A DNA stretch of 64,000 bases from Clostridium beijerinckii HUN142 (GTDB taxonomy: Bacteria > Bacillota > Clostridia > Clostridiales > Clostridiaceae): NCBI RefSeq assembly GCF_000621745.1, contig NZ_JHXK01000030.1, positions 1 to 64,000 on the forward strand. Reading direction: 5' to 3'. Below are positions 25,903 to 34,600 of the stretch, in pieces. Under the pieces are notes generated by a model. The model was not told the origin of the DNA. It did no database searches and saw only the letters and a list, made by a program, of their open reading frames with translations. The position numbers were made by a program, and so were the translations under genes. Every line of letters begins with the position of its first letter. Position 1 is the first letter of the stretch.

Positions 25903-28389
25903 ATGGTTAGAAAATTTGTTATTGTTGGTGGAGTTGCAGGGGGAGCATCAACTGCAGCTAGACTTAGAAGATTAGATGAAAATTCTGAAATCATTATGAT
26001 AGAAAAAGGTCAATATATATCTTTTGCTAACTGTGGACTTCCATACTATATAGGAGAGGCTATTGATGAAAGAGGAAAATTAATAGTTCAAACTGTAGAA
26101 GAAATGAGCAGTAAGTTTAATTTAGATATAAGAAATTTAAATGAAGTTATTAGTATAGATAAGGAAAGCAAAAAAGTTAGAGTAAGAGATCTTAGAACAA
26201 AAGAAGAATATGACGAAACTTATGATATTTTAGTTTTATCTCCGGGAGCAGCACCAATTAAGCCACAAATACATGGAATATCTGAATGCAATAATTTATT
26301 TACTTTAAGAAATATACCGGATACAGATAAAATTAAATATTACGTAGATAATAAAAAACCAAAACATGCAACAGTAATAGGAGGAGGATTTATAGGTCTT
26401 GAAATGGTTGAAAACCTTCATGCAAGGGGTATAAATATTACTCTTGTAGAAGCAAGTGATCAAGTTATGGCTCCTCTTGATATAGAAATGGCAAGTATAT
26501 TACATGAGCATCTAATAGATAAAAATGTTGAATTAATATTAAGTGATGGAGTATCTGAATTTAAAGATAACGGGAATAAAATCATACTTAGCAGCGGAAA
26601 AGAAATAATAACCGATATGATAATATTATCAATTGGAGTTAGGCCAGAAACAACAATTGCAAGGCAAGCTAATCTTAAATTAAATGAAAGAGGCGCTATT
26701 ATAGTTGATAAATTTATGAAAACTTCAGATTCGAGCATCTATGCATTGGGAGATGCAGTAGAAGTCATAGATTTTGTAAATAAAAAACCAACAATGATTC
26801 CTTTAGCTTGGCCTGCGAACAGACAAGGTAGGATAGTAGCCGATAATATATGTGGAAAAAATGTTGAATATAAAGGTACCCTTGGATCAGCTGTTGCAAA
26901 GATATTTGATTATACGGTAGCTACAACAGGCAATAATGAAAAGCTATTAAAGAGGCTAGCTATAGAATATGAAACAACTCATATACACCCAGGTTCTCAT
27001 GCTGGATATTACCCAGGATCTTTTCCTATATCATTAAAGATGTTGTTCGATCCAAAGTCAGGAAAAATATTTGGAGCACAAGGTGTGGGAATTGATGGCG
27101 TTGAGAAACGTATAGATGTCCTCGCAACAGCTATTAAAGGCAATCTTACAGTTTTTGATTTGCAAGATATTGAGCCGTGTTATGCACCTCCATATAATTC
27201 TGCAAAAGATCCAGTTAATATGCTTGGATATTATGCATCAAATATTATAGAAGGAATTACGAAAACAATTCAATGGAATGAAATTGATAGCTTAGATAAA
27301 CAAAAATCATCAATTATAGATATAAGAGAAGAATTTGAATTAGTTACAGGTACTTTGAAAAATTCTATTTACATTCCTCTAGAAAAATTAAGAGATAGAT
27401 TAAATGAAATCCCAAGAAACAAGGATATATATGTTACATGCCAAGTTGGTCTAAGAGGATATATTGCTTGCAGAATCCTTGAACAAAATGGAATAAAGTG
27501 TACAAATATAGATGGTGGAATGAAAACATATCTATATGTAAAGAGAGCTAAAGAAATGATTAGAAATCAGTTTAAAAAGAGTGAGAGAATTAATAATGAG
27601 GTAGCCGTAATGAGGGAAGAAAATATAGATTTGGGCAAAGTAAATGCTGATATTAAGCTGAATGCATGTGGCCTTCAATGTCCAGGACCAATAAAAAGAG
27701 TGTTTGAAGAAGTTAAGAAAATGGAAAGTGGAAGTGTTTTAGAAGTTAAAGCAAGTGACCCTGGATTTAGTAAGGATATAAAATCATGGTGCGACTCAAC
27801 AGGAAATACATTGCTAAAATCAGAATTTGATAATAAAGAAAAAGCATTTGTAGCGTATATTCAAAAAGGAAAAGAGTTAGAATCAGTTGAAAAAACACTA
27901 TCTCCAAAAACTGCCGAAAAAAATGGAGCTACTTTAGTAGTATTTAGCGGAGATTTAGATAAGGCAATAGCTTCGTTTATTATAGCTACAGGAGCAGCAT
28001 CCATGGGGAAAGAAGTAACGATGTTCTTTACATTTTGGGGGCTAAATATATTAAAGGATCAAGATAAGCCTAGCATAACTAAAGATATTATGGGAAAAAT
28101 GTTTGATACTATGCTCCCAGCACATGCTGGTAAATTACCATTATCACAAATGAACATGATGGGCATGGGACCTGTTATGATAAAGAAGATAATGAAAAAG
28201 CATAATGTTGATAGCTTAGAAAAATTAATAAGAAATGCTATAGATATGGGAGTTAAAGTGGTAGCGTGTTCTATGAGCATGGAGTTAATGGGTATTAAAA
28301 AAGAAGAATTTATTGATGGAGTTGAAATTGGTGGAGTTGCTTCATATTTAGGATCAACAGAAGGTTCTGGACTAAACTTATTTATTTAA
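25903..28389 (+). CDS. CoA-disulfide reductase-like / rhodanese / TusA / DsrE fusion
   Basis: An 828-residue four-domain protein. Residues 1-450 are a flavin-dependent NAD(P)H disulfide reductase of the CoA-disulfide/persulfide reductase kind (GGVAGGASTAARLRRL, active Cys44 in FANCGLPYYIG). Residues about 460-550 are a rhodanese with Cys513 (VTCQVGLRGY). Residues about 580-655 are a TusA domain with CGLQCPGP (Cys593). The remainder is a DsrE/DsrF-like domain (VVFSGDLDKAIASFIIATGA). It likely moves persulfide sulfur between carriers or reduces polysulfides. ATG 25903 follows AAAGGAGAG; an upstream frame from 25864 is not needed. Confidence 0.93.
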   Translation: MVRKFVIVGGVAGGASTAARLRRLDENSEIIMIEKGQYISFANCGLPYYIGEAIDERGKLIVQTVEEMSSKFNLDIRNLNEVISIDKESKKVRVRDLRTKEEYDETYDILVLSPGAAPIKPQIHGISECNNLFTLRNIPDTDKIKYYVDNKKPKHATVIGGGFIGLEMVENLHARGINITLVEASDQVMAPLDIEMASILHEHLIDKNVELILSDGVSEFKDNGNKIILSSGKEIITDMIILSIGVRPETTIARQANLKLNERGAIIVDKFMKTSDSSIYALGDAVEVIDFVNKKPTMIPLAWPANRQGRIVADNICGKNVEYKGTLGSAVAKIFDYTVATTGNNEKLLKRLAIEYETTHIHPGSHAGYYPGSFPISLKMLFDPKSGKIFGAQGVGIDGVEKRIDVLATAIKGNLTVFDLQDIEPCYAPPYNSAKDPVNMLGYYASNIIEGITKTIQWNEIDSLDKQKSSIIDIREEFELVTGTLKNSIYIPLEKLRDRLNEIPRNKDIYVTCQVGLRGYIACRILEQNGIKCTNIDGGMKTYLYVKRAKEMIRNQFKKSERINNEVAVMREENIDLGKVNADIKLNACGLQCPGPIKRVFEEVKKMESGSVLEVKASDPGFSKDIKSWCDSTGNTLLKSEFDNKEKAFVAYIQKGKELESVEKTLSPKTAEKNGATLVVFSGDLDKAIASFIIATGAASMGKEVTMFFTFWGLNILKDQDKPSITKDIMGKMFDTMLPAHAGKLPLSQMNMMGMGPVMIKKIMKKHNVDSLEKLIRNAIDMGVKVVACSMSMELMGIKKEEFIDGVEIGGVASYLGSTEGSGLNLFI

Positions 28390-28418
28390 TTAATAATTGT
28401 TTGCAATATAAATATTTT

Positions 28419-28459
28419 ATAGACTTGGTAATTAATAATTTCACCAAGTCTATTTTTTA
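28419..28459 (+). terminator. terminator of the sulfur-transfer fusion gene
   Basis: ATAGACTTGGT / ACCAAGTCTAT, 13-base loop, followed by TTTTT. Confidence 0.88.
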
Positions 28460-28629
28460 TTGTTTGTTTTTACAATGATTGGTGATAATATAAAATTATA
28501 GAAGACAAGTATCGGGATTAAAATATATAATTAGAATGGGATATATTTTAATCTAAAAATATTATCATGCAGGTAAAACAAGTTAATAAACGATTATACA
28601 AAGATATTAATATGAAAGCGAGGAATTTT

Positions 28630-28911
28630 ATGAGAGATTTAGAAAATGGCTCAAATTTAAAGACAAAAAAGAAAAATACTAGTATGATACTAGCTGCGTT
28701 CATGATTTTCATTTTGCCAATAATATTGGTATTTGTAGGAGCTTTTATAGGTGGAATAATAGCTGAAAATATACAGTTGGCTTCTAAAGGAACTTTTAAA
28801 ATAGTAGGTGGAGTAGTTGGCTTTTTGTTATCAGCTATAATAGTCAAGGTGTTTGATAAACATTCAAAAACAGATGAAAAGGCTGAGAAGATTTATTGGG
28901 ATGATTTATAA
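28630..28911 (+). CDS. small two-segment membrane protein
   Basis: A 93-residue protein starting at 28630 after CGAGGA; an in-frame ATG at 28612 lacks a site. Two hydrophobic segments (about 19-42 and 55-75) are followed by a charged tail. The PIILVFVGAFIGGIIA and VVGFLLSAIIVKVFD pattern resembles the membrane part of SoxR-reducing RseC proteins, but the N-terminal RseC domain is missing; the assignment is weak. Confidence 0.6.
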   Translation: MRDLENGSNLKTKKKNTSMILAAFMIFILPIILVFVGAFIGGIIAENIQLASKGTFKIVGGVVGFLLSAIIVKVFDKHSKTDEKAEKIYWDDL

Positions 28912-29038
28912 ATAACTGATATAAATAATAAGGAATTACTAAATAAAAAATATTTGTTGACAATTGTTTGATATATAGTAACTAAGCATATATTTCCCAC
29001 ATAATTTATAAGTATAAGAACTTTTATAGGAGAAATAT

Positions 29039-30439
29039 ATGATTAACTTAGTATTAACACCGCTTCACTATATTTATCTTATTTTTATTATTATAATTAT
29101 ATTGGCTATGGTGAAGAAGAAAGATATCTCTCTTTTATGTATACTAGGCATTTTTATTCTGGGATTGGCCGGAACAGAATCAATTTATAAATCTGTAATG
29201 GGAGTATTTAATAGTTTTGTTTATGCAGCAAAGGAATTGATGCCAACAATTTTTATAATATCAATAATAACAGCAATGAGTAATACATTAATGGACTCTG
29301 GAATAAATGATGAGATGGTGTCTCCTTTTAGAAAAGTGATTAAAAATTATTGGATTGCTTATTGGGTAATTGGAATTTTTATGATGGTTTTATCGTGGTT
29401 TTTCTGGCCATCTCCAGCAGTTGCACTTATAGGGGCGTTGTTTCTACCTATTGCTAAGAAAGCTGGACTTCCAGCTATGGGAGTAGCTATTTCAATGAAT
29501 TTATTTGGGCATGGTATAGCTTTATCAAGCGACTATATAATTCAGGCAGCACCAAAGCTTACTGCTGATGCAGCAAGTATACCAGTTTCTGAGGTTATAT
29601 CTGCAAGTATTCCACTTGAACTAACAATGGGAATAGTTACAACTGTGGCTGCATTTTATTTCCTTAGAAAGGAGATTAAATCAGGAGAGCTACCTAGTGA
29701 ATATGAAGAAATAGAAAGTTCAACATCAATTTCAAGTCCTTCAATGCTTATTTCTTCAAGAAAAATAAGAAGGTTTTTAGCTTTATTAATTCTAGTATTA
29801 TTTGCCTTAGATATTTTTATAATGTATATTGCTAAATTACAGGGTGGTGATGCAACAGCGCTTATTGGAGGTACTGCTATATTCATCTTGAGTTTAATTT
29901 CAATATTAGCTTACAAAGAAAAATCTTTAGATAAAATTACTGATAATCTTGTTAAAGGGCTCCAGTTCGGTTTCAAAATATTTGGGGTTGTTATACCTAT
30001 AGCAGCATTTTTTTATTTAGGTGATTCAGCATTTATAGATATATTTGGGAAGATACTTCCAGATGGTTCAAATGGTATAGTTAATGACTTAGGTGCCGCA
30101 CTTGCAAACAACGTTCCAATAAATTCAACTATTTCTGCTGGTACACTCACAGTAGTTGGCGCAATTACAGGATTAGATGGATCAGGATTTTCAGGAATAT
30201 CTCTGGTAGGATCTATCTCTAAAATATTCTCAACCGCTTTGGGTGGTGGTGTAGCAACATTAACAGCTTTAGGACAAATTGCCGGAATATGGGTAGGTGG
30301 AGGAACCGTGATCCCATGGGCACTAATACCAGTAGCAGCGATTTGCGGTGTAGATGCATTTGAATTAGCTAAAAAGAACCTCAAACCGGTTGTTATAGGA
30401 TTAATCATTACAACAATAGTTGCAATATTTATTATTTAA
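29039..30439 (+). CDS. multi-pass transporter of the ion-transporter type
   Basis: A 466-residue inner-membrane protein with about 12 hydrophobic segments in two halves joined by a charged loop (about 215-245, ELPSEYEEIESSTS). Small-residue signatures such as WPSPAVALIGALFLPIAKKAG and GGGVATLTALGQIAGIWVGGG are repeated in both halves, as in the ion-transporter superfamily of organic-anion carriers. I cannot name the substrate. AGGAG precedes the ATG. Not obviously co-transcribed with the following ECF gene, as a terminator separates them. Confidence 0.7.
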   Translation: MINLVLTPLHYIYLIFIIIIILAMVKKKDISLLCILGIFILGLAGTESIYKSVMGVFNSFVYAAKELMPTIFIISIITAMSNTLMDSGINDEMVSPFRKVIKNYWIAYWVIGIFMMVLSWFFWPSPAVALIGALFLPIAKKAGLPAMGVAISMNLFGHGIALSSDYIIQAAPKLTADAASIPVSEVISASIPLELTMGIVTTVAAFYFLRKEIKSGELPSEYEEIESSTSISSPSMLISSRKIRRFLALLILVLFALDIFIMYIAKLQGGDATALIGGTAIFILSLISILAYKEKSLDKITDNLVKGLQFGFKIFGVVIPIAAFFYLGDSAFIDIFGKILPDGSNGIVNDLGAALANNVPINSTISAGTLTVVGAITGLDGSGFSGISLVGSISKIFSTALGGGVATLTALGQIAGIWVGGGTVIPWALIPVAAICGVDAFELAKKNLKPVVIGLIITTIVAIFII

Positions 30440-30501
30440 CAATTGAGAAGTAAGCTAAATTCAATAAATATACTGTAATTAAAATAAAGAATTCTTATTA
30501 T

Positions 30502-30543
30502 AAGACTCCGCTAATTTATGATTTAGGGGAGCCTTTATTTTTT
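30502..30543 (+). terminator. terminator of the transporter gene
   Basis: AAGACTCCGCTAA pairs with TTAGGGGAGCCTT, with mismatches, followed by a TTTATTTTTT tract. Confidence 0.65.
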
Positions 30544-30670
30544 ATATAATAAAAAATGCAATATGAAATATAAATGGACCCATACAATTGCTAGAGAAAT
30601 CTTATAGTGTTATAATAATCACAACATTTTCCTATGAAGATAGAATAATACAATAAGGGGGGACTATTAT

Positions 30671-31282
30671 ATGGAAAATAAGAATTCAAGAATTGTAAAA
30701 GTAATTCAGACAGGTGTCCTTGCGGCATTATGCTTTGTATCATTTACTTTTCTTTCAATAAAAATACCTGTTGGTGAGGATGCGGTTTCGCTACACATTG
30801 GAAATGCATTTTGTGTATTAGCAGCATTGCTTCTTGGGGGCTGGTATGGTGGATTGTCAGGGGCTATAGGTATGACAATTTCAGATCTACTGGATCCAAC
30901 ATATGCCATTGGAGCACCTAAGACCTTTATTTTAAAGCTATGTATTGGTTTAATAACTGGGTTAATTGCTCATAAATATGCAAAAATAGATGAAAGTAGT
31001 GATAAAAAGTATATAGCTAAATGGACTATTATTGCTGCAATTGGAGGATTAGCTTTTAATGTTGTTTTTGATCCTATTGCTGGATATTTTTATAAACAAT
31101 ATATTCTTGGACAGCCACAGCAAATGGCAGCAGTATTAGCAAAAGTAAGTGTATTTGCAACTTTTGTTAATGCGGTAGTATCAGTAATATTAGTAAGTAT
31201 TATTTATAATGCTATAAGGCCTGTTTTATCAAAGTCTGGATTATTATTGCCAGTTGGAGAAAGAAAATCTATAGTAAAATAA
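30671..31282 (+). CDS. ECF transporter S component
   Basis: A 203-residue substrate-binding membrane protein of an energy-coupling-factor vitamin transporter, with about six hydrophobic segments. The first part (VIQTGVLAALCFVSFTFLSI, then GNAFCVLAALLLGGWYGGLSG and SDLLDP) is the usual ECF_trnsprt S pattern. The shared EcfA/EcfT module is not in the window, so this is a group II S component. The leader has a strong AAGGGGGGA site; no riboswitch was seen, so the vitamin remains unknown. Confidence 0.88.
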   Translation: MENKNSRIVKVIQTGVLAALCFVSFTFLSIKIPVGEDAVSLHIGNAFCVLAALLLGGWYGGLSGAIGMTISDLLDPTYAIGAPKTFILKLCIGLITGLIAHKYAKIDESSDKKYIAKWTIIAAIGGLAFNVVFDPIAGYFYKQYILGQPQQMAAVLAKVSVFATFVNAVVSVILVSIIYNAIRPVLSKSGLLLPVGERKSIVK

Positions 31283-31304
31283 TAACTTTATTTTTGTATG
31301 TAAG

Positions 31305-31345
31305 AAACCATTAAAATCACAATTTATGATTTTGGTGGTTTTTAC
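31305..31345 (+). terminator. terminator of the ECF S gene
   Basis: AAACCATTAAAATCA pairs with TGATTTTGGTGGTTT, with one mismatch region, followed by TTT. Confidence 0.75.
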
Positions 31346-31546
31346 TAATTTAAAATACAATAAATTTTTATTTTTATAAGGCAATACGATCATATAGATG
31401 AGAGATTTATTCTTTGCGCTTAGGTTAATGTTCGTGTTTGTAAGAAAAAAAAGAAGAGAAAAATAATTTGTTATTGATTTTTATTAATATATGAGCTAAA
31501 ATTACCTAGTAATAAGAACTATTTTTGAAAAAAAGTTAATAATATT

Positions 31547-31620
31547 CACTTATATAAATCTGATAATAAGGGTCGGATGTTTCTACCAAGCTACCGTAAA
31601 TTGCTATAGGACTATAAGTG
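31547..31620 (+). ncRNA. purine riboswitch, guanine class
   Basis: P1 is a perfect 8-bp helix, CACTTATA (31547-31554) with TATAAGTG (31613-31620). P2 is ATCTGA with TCGGAT; its loop holds the GG that docks with CC of the L3 loop (CCGTAAA). The J2/3 strand is the invariant TTTCTACC and J3/1 reads ACTAT, with C at the specificity position (the analogue of C74), so guanine rather than adenine. P3 is irregular (AGCTA with TTGCT plus extra bases before J3/1). It sits 40 bases upstream of the FAD dehydrogenase start. There is no intrinsic terminator, so control may be by translation or RNA folding near the ribosome site. Confidence 0.88.
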
Positions 31621-31660
31621 TCTACTTAAAAATTATATTTAATGTCAAGGAGAGATAAGA

Positions 31661-33055
31661 ATGAATTATGATGTAATAATAGTAGGTGCTGGTCCAGCAG
31701 GAATATTTACTGCATATGAACTAAAGAAACAAAAACCTCAATCTAAAATCCTTTTAGTTGAATCAGGAAAGAGTATTGACAAGAGACATTGTCCAAAAGA
31801 TAAAACTAAAAAGTGTGTATCATGCAAACCTTATTGTCATATTACTACTGGATTTTCTGGCGCAGGAGCGTTTTCAGATGGAAAGCTATCTTTAAGCTAT
31901 GAAGTAGGTGGAGATCTACCTGAACTTGCAGGAGCTGATTTAATACAAGAATACATAGATTATACAGATTCAATTTATTTGGACTTTGGAGCAGATACTA
32001 AAGTTGAAGGTGTAGGAAATAATGAAGCAGTTAAAGAAATAAGAAGAAAAGCAATACAAGGTGGATTAAAATTAGTAGATTGTCCAATAAGACACTTAGG
32101 AACTGAAAAAGCTCAAGAGATATATTTGAAGATTCAAAAACATCTATTAAATGCTGGCGTTGAAATTAAATTTGATACAACAGTTAAAAATCTTTTGATA
32201 AGAAACAATGAAGTATCTGGGGTATTAATAACAGATTCATTAACTAGAAGTAATGACGAAGAAATGTTTTCAGATAAAGTAGTTGTAGCAACAGGTAGAA
32301 AAGGTGCTGATTGGTTAAAAGACATGTGTATTGAGCACAAGATAAATCATAGTGCAGGACCAGTTGATATAGGTGTTAGAGTTGAGCTCAGAAATGAAGT
32401 AATGGAAAGTGTAAATAATGTACTTTACGAATCTAAACTTATAGGGCATCCAGCGCCATTTAAAGATAAAGTTAGGACTTTCTGCCAAAATCCAGGCGGT
32501 TTTGTAAGTCAAGAGAATTATGATAATAATTTAGCAATAGTTAATGGTCACTCTTATAAAGATAAGAAATCTGATAATACAAACTTAGCAATTTTAAGTT
32601 CACATAATTTTTCGGCTCCTTTCAATGAACCAATTGAATATGGGCAGAAGGTTGCAGAACTTGTTAATATGTTGGGGAATGGAAAAATATTAGTTCAAAG
32701 ATATGGCGATATATTAGATGGTAAGAGAACTTGGGAAAAGGAATTGTATGAATCAAACGTTAGACATACATTACCAGATGCAGAAGCAGGAGACTTAACA
32801 TCAGCTATGCCATATAGAACTATGACAAATATTCTAAACTTTATACAAGCTATGGATACAGTAGTCCCAGGATTTGCAAGTAGAGAAACATTATTATATG
32901 GTCCAGAAATAAAATTCTACAGTAATAGAATTGATTTAGATAAAAATTTCGAAACTAATATAAAAGGCTTACATTGTTTAGGTGACTCAAGTGGCTGGAC
33001 TAGGGGACTTATGATGGCATCAGCCATGGGTGTGATAATGGGTAGAAAACTTTAA
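31661..33055 (+). CDS. uncharacterised FAD-dependent dehydrogenase (COG2509 type)
   Basis: A 464-residue flavoprotein. The N-terminal Rossmann loop is VGAGPAGIFTAYELKKQ; a four-Cys segment CPKDKTKKCVSCKPYC follows at about 46-61, then GFSGAGAFSDGKLSLS, ATGRKGADWL and a C-terminal FAD-contacting GDSSGWTRGLMMASAMG. This is the broad family of predicted NAD(FAD)-dependent dehydrogenases with unknown substrates. It is directly downstream of a guanine riboswitch, so its level should follow purine supply, an unexpected link. Monocistronic, with a terminator 70 bases after it. Confidence 0.88.
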   Translation: MNYDVIIVGAGPAGIFTAYELKKQKPQSKILLVESGKSIDKRHCPKDKTKKCVSCKPYCHITTGFSGAGAFSDGKLSLSYEVGGDLPELAGADLIQEYIDYTDSIYLDFGADTKVEGVGNNEAVKEIRRKAIQGGLKLVDCPIRHLGTEKAQEIYLKIQKHLLNAGVEIKFDTTVKNLLIRNNEVSGVLITDSLTRSNDEEMFSDKVVVATGRKGADWLKDMCIEHKINHSAGPVDIGVRVELRNEVMESVNNVLYESKLIGHPAPFKDKVRTFCQNPGGFVSQENYDNNLAIVNGHSYKDKKSDNTNLAILSSHNFSAPFNEPIEYGQKVAELVNMLGNGKILVQRYGDILDGKRTWEKELYESNVRHTLPDAEAGDLTSAMPYRTMTNILNFIQAMDTVVPGFASRETLLYGPEIKFYSNRIDLDKNFETNIKGLHCLGDSSGWTRGLMMASAMGVIMGRKL

Positions 33056-33123
33056 AAATATTGAAAATACTAAGTTGTATTAATATCAAGTATTCATAAA
33101 TACAGGGGATGATAACATCCATT

Positions 33124-33176
33124 AAACAGTATTCTACATAATTTTTTATGAAAATTATGAGGGATGCTGTTTTTTA
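33124..33176 (+). terminator. terminator after the FAD dehydrogenase
   Basis: An extended imperfect hairpin with inner perfect CATAATTTT / AAAATTATG and outer AAACAG / CTGTTT, followed by T residues. Confidence 0.75.
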
Positions 33177-33276
33177 TAAAAGATATATTAATTTAAATGT
33201 TGTAGTTATTGGTAATAATCTAAAGTTAAGATTATAAATTGTATAAAGAAATATATGAGAATTATAAAATTAACAA

Positions 33277-33309
33277 GGGTAACTTATTACAATACGTAAT
33301 AAGTTACCC
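33277..33309. other. isolated perfect 14-bp hairpin
   Basis: GGGTAACTTATTAC and its complement with a 5-base loop, no T-tract on either strand and no flanking gene within 200 bases. Could be a processing or protein-binding site or a repeat unit. Confidence 0.45.
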
Positions 33310-33537
33310 ATAAACGATTTTATATATAAGGATAAATAATTAATAAGGAATTATCTTATTTCCCTATTATATCTGATAATTATTACAAAATTATAACAAA
33401 TATGTTAATTCAATATAAACATTATATTAAAATAAACTTAAATATGATATTTAAGGACAGTAAAAAAGTTTTTTATAAATTTAATAATTACCTTTAAAGA
33501 TGTAATAAATATTGTAAGGTAATTATTGCATTTAATG

Positions 33538-33565
33538 TTGATTTTTCTTATATTATTGTTATAAT
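33538..33565 (+). promoter_or_regulatory. sigma-A promoter of the c-di-GMP-II riboswitch transcript
   Basis: TTGATT (33538-33543), 16-base spacer, TATAAT (33560-33565). Expected transcript start is about 33572. Confidence 0.8.
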
Positions 33566-33599
33566 ATATACATAGAAAGACATAAAGTAACATAAATAT

Positions 33600-33680
33600 A
33601 CAAAGATTGGGAACTATGAAGAATTCTCTGTATTTGGGCATCTTGAGAATTTAGAGTTAATGATGCAACCCACCAATCAA
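33600..33680 (+). ncRNA. cyclic di-GMP-II riboswitch
   Basis: The RNA matches the c-di-GMP-II (GEMM-II) class: conserved TTTGGGCATCTTGAG, then GAGTTAATGATGCAACCC and the closing CCAATC. The stem AATTCTC (33622-33628) / GAGAATT (33645-33651) is crossed by the pseudoknot GGGCATC (33636-33642) with GATGC-aa-CC (33662-33670), as in the known fold. P1 is GATTGG (33605-33610) with CCAATC (33673-33678). That right strand of P1 is also in the left arm of the terminator at 33672, so ligand-bound RNA should prevent termination (an on-switch; inference). Confidence 0.9.
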
Positions 33681-33719
33681 AACTAATTAATTTTTTTAGT
33701 TAGTTTTGATTGGTTTTTT
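33672..33719 (+). terminator. expression-platform terminator of the c-di-GMP-II riboswitch
   Basis: A perfect 15-bp stem ACCAATCAAAACTAA (33672-33686) / TTAGTTTTGATTGGT (33700-33714) followed by TTTTT; the left arm shares bases with P1 of the aptamer. Confidence 0.92.
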
Positions 33720-33809
33720 ATATTTAGCAATTAAATATAATATAGCTAAAAGTAAATAATTGAAGCAGGTTGTTTTTTAAAAGTTAATATATATGAGAGG
33801 TGATATGCT

Positions 33810-34013
33810 ATGAAGATACACAATGAAATCATGAAAGTTATAAATGATAATTTAGCAAAATGTTCTAAATTTGAATTTGTTGCGGAGTTAAGAGATCTAA
33901 CTTTAGCAGATATGTATTATATTGAGAAAATATCGAGTATTGATAGTATAAAAGCGAAGTTCAATTATAAAATAATAAATAATACGTATATAAAAATTAA
34001 CTATTCACGTTAA
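33810..34013 (+). CDS. 67-residue hypothetical protein under riboswitch control
   Basis: A 67-residue protein with GAGAGGTGAT well placed before the ATG. The sequence starts MKIHNEIMKVINDNLAKCSK, is helical and charged, and contains one Cys and no membrane segment. I recognise no family. It is the first gene after the c-di-GMP-II riboswitch terminator (about 90 bases on) and no other promoter is obvious, so its expression probably depends on cyclic di-GMP. Confidence 0.65.
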   Translation: MKIHNEIMKVINDNLAKCSKFEFVAELRDLTLADMYYIEKISSIDSIKAKFNYKIINNTYIKINYSR

Positions 34014-34037
34014 TTAATACATAGGATGAGGAAAGAT

Positions 34038-34157
34038 ATGATAATAAACATTAGGATTAAATTAAGTAAAATAAAGAAAACAGAAGATGATAAAAATAAG
34101 GTAATTAAGAACTTTTCTTATCAAGGCGGTTTAATTAATAAGAATCGTAGACAGTAG
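34038..34157 (+). CDS. 39-residue hypothetical small protein
   Basis: An ATG with GAGGA six bases before it opens a 39-codon frame (MIINIRIKLSKIKKTEDDKN and on) ending in TAG. It is highly basic and begins 24 bases after the preceding small gene. It may be a real small protein of the riboswitch-controlled unit, or chance; no family recognised. Confidence 0.4.
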   Translation: MIINIRIKLSKIKKTEDDKNKVIKNFSYQGGLINKNRRQ

Positions 34158-34225
34158 AAATATTGTTTATGATTCTTATTTTTTTGTTATACTAATATAG
34201 TAGATTTGACGAGGAGAGTAATGGT

Positions 34226-34399
34226 ATGAATAAAAAGGTATATGAATTATTAGAAGAGATAAAATTACATTCAGAGAAAATTAGTGATTGGGAACAAATG
34301 ACAAATGTATTTGCTAATGCTATTAAAAGAAAAGGATTGAATAATGAAGAAGTTGAAGAGATAAGTGAGAGAATACTTAGAGAAGCTAGAAAGAAGTAG
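34226..34399 (+). CDS. 57-residue hypothetical small protein
   Basis: The frame starts at 34226 with GAGGAGAG upstream (spacing about 8) and codes a 57-residue, highly charged, helical protein (MNKKVYELLEEIKLHSEKIS, then EEVEEISERILREARKK). It is followed at once by a strong terminator. It could be the last gene of the riboswitch unit or have its own promoter (TTGTTATACTAAT-like DNA is just upstream). No family recognised. Confidence 0.6.
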   Translation: MNKKVYELLEEIKLHSEKISDWEQMTNVFANAIKRKGLNNEEVEEISERILREARKK

Positions 34400-34423
34400 A
34401 CGTGAAGTTGAATGATTTATAAT

Positions 34424-34470
34424 AAAAAGGATTTTCTTTAATTTTTATAATTTAAGAAAATCCTTTTTAG
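34424..34470 (+). terminator. terminator after the small-protein genes
   Basis: AAAAAGGATTTTCTT / AAGAAAATCCTTTTT, a 15-bp perfect stem with an inner AT-rich loop. Confidence 0.85.
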
Positions 34471-34600
34471 TTAATATATGTTGTAGAAAGTTTAATTCAT
34501 TAAAATTTATCTTAAACTATCGGATAATAGCTCAAATAGTTTGTTTGAGAATGAATTATACTATTTGGAACTTACATAATAGCGTTTGGAGTATTTTTAA

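Noticed and set aside
30013..30408. Open frame of 131 codons on the minus strand
   Set aside because: It lies fully inside the ion-transporter gene in an opposite frame and has no ribosome site; the composition reflects the overlying gene.
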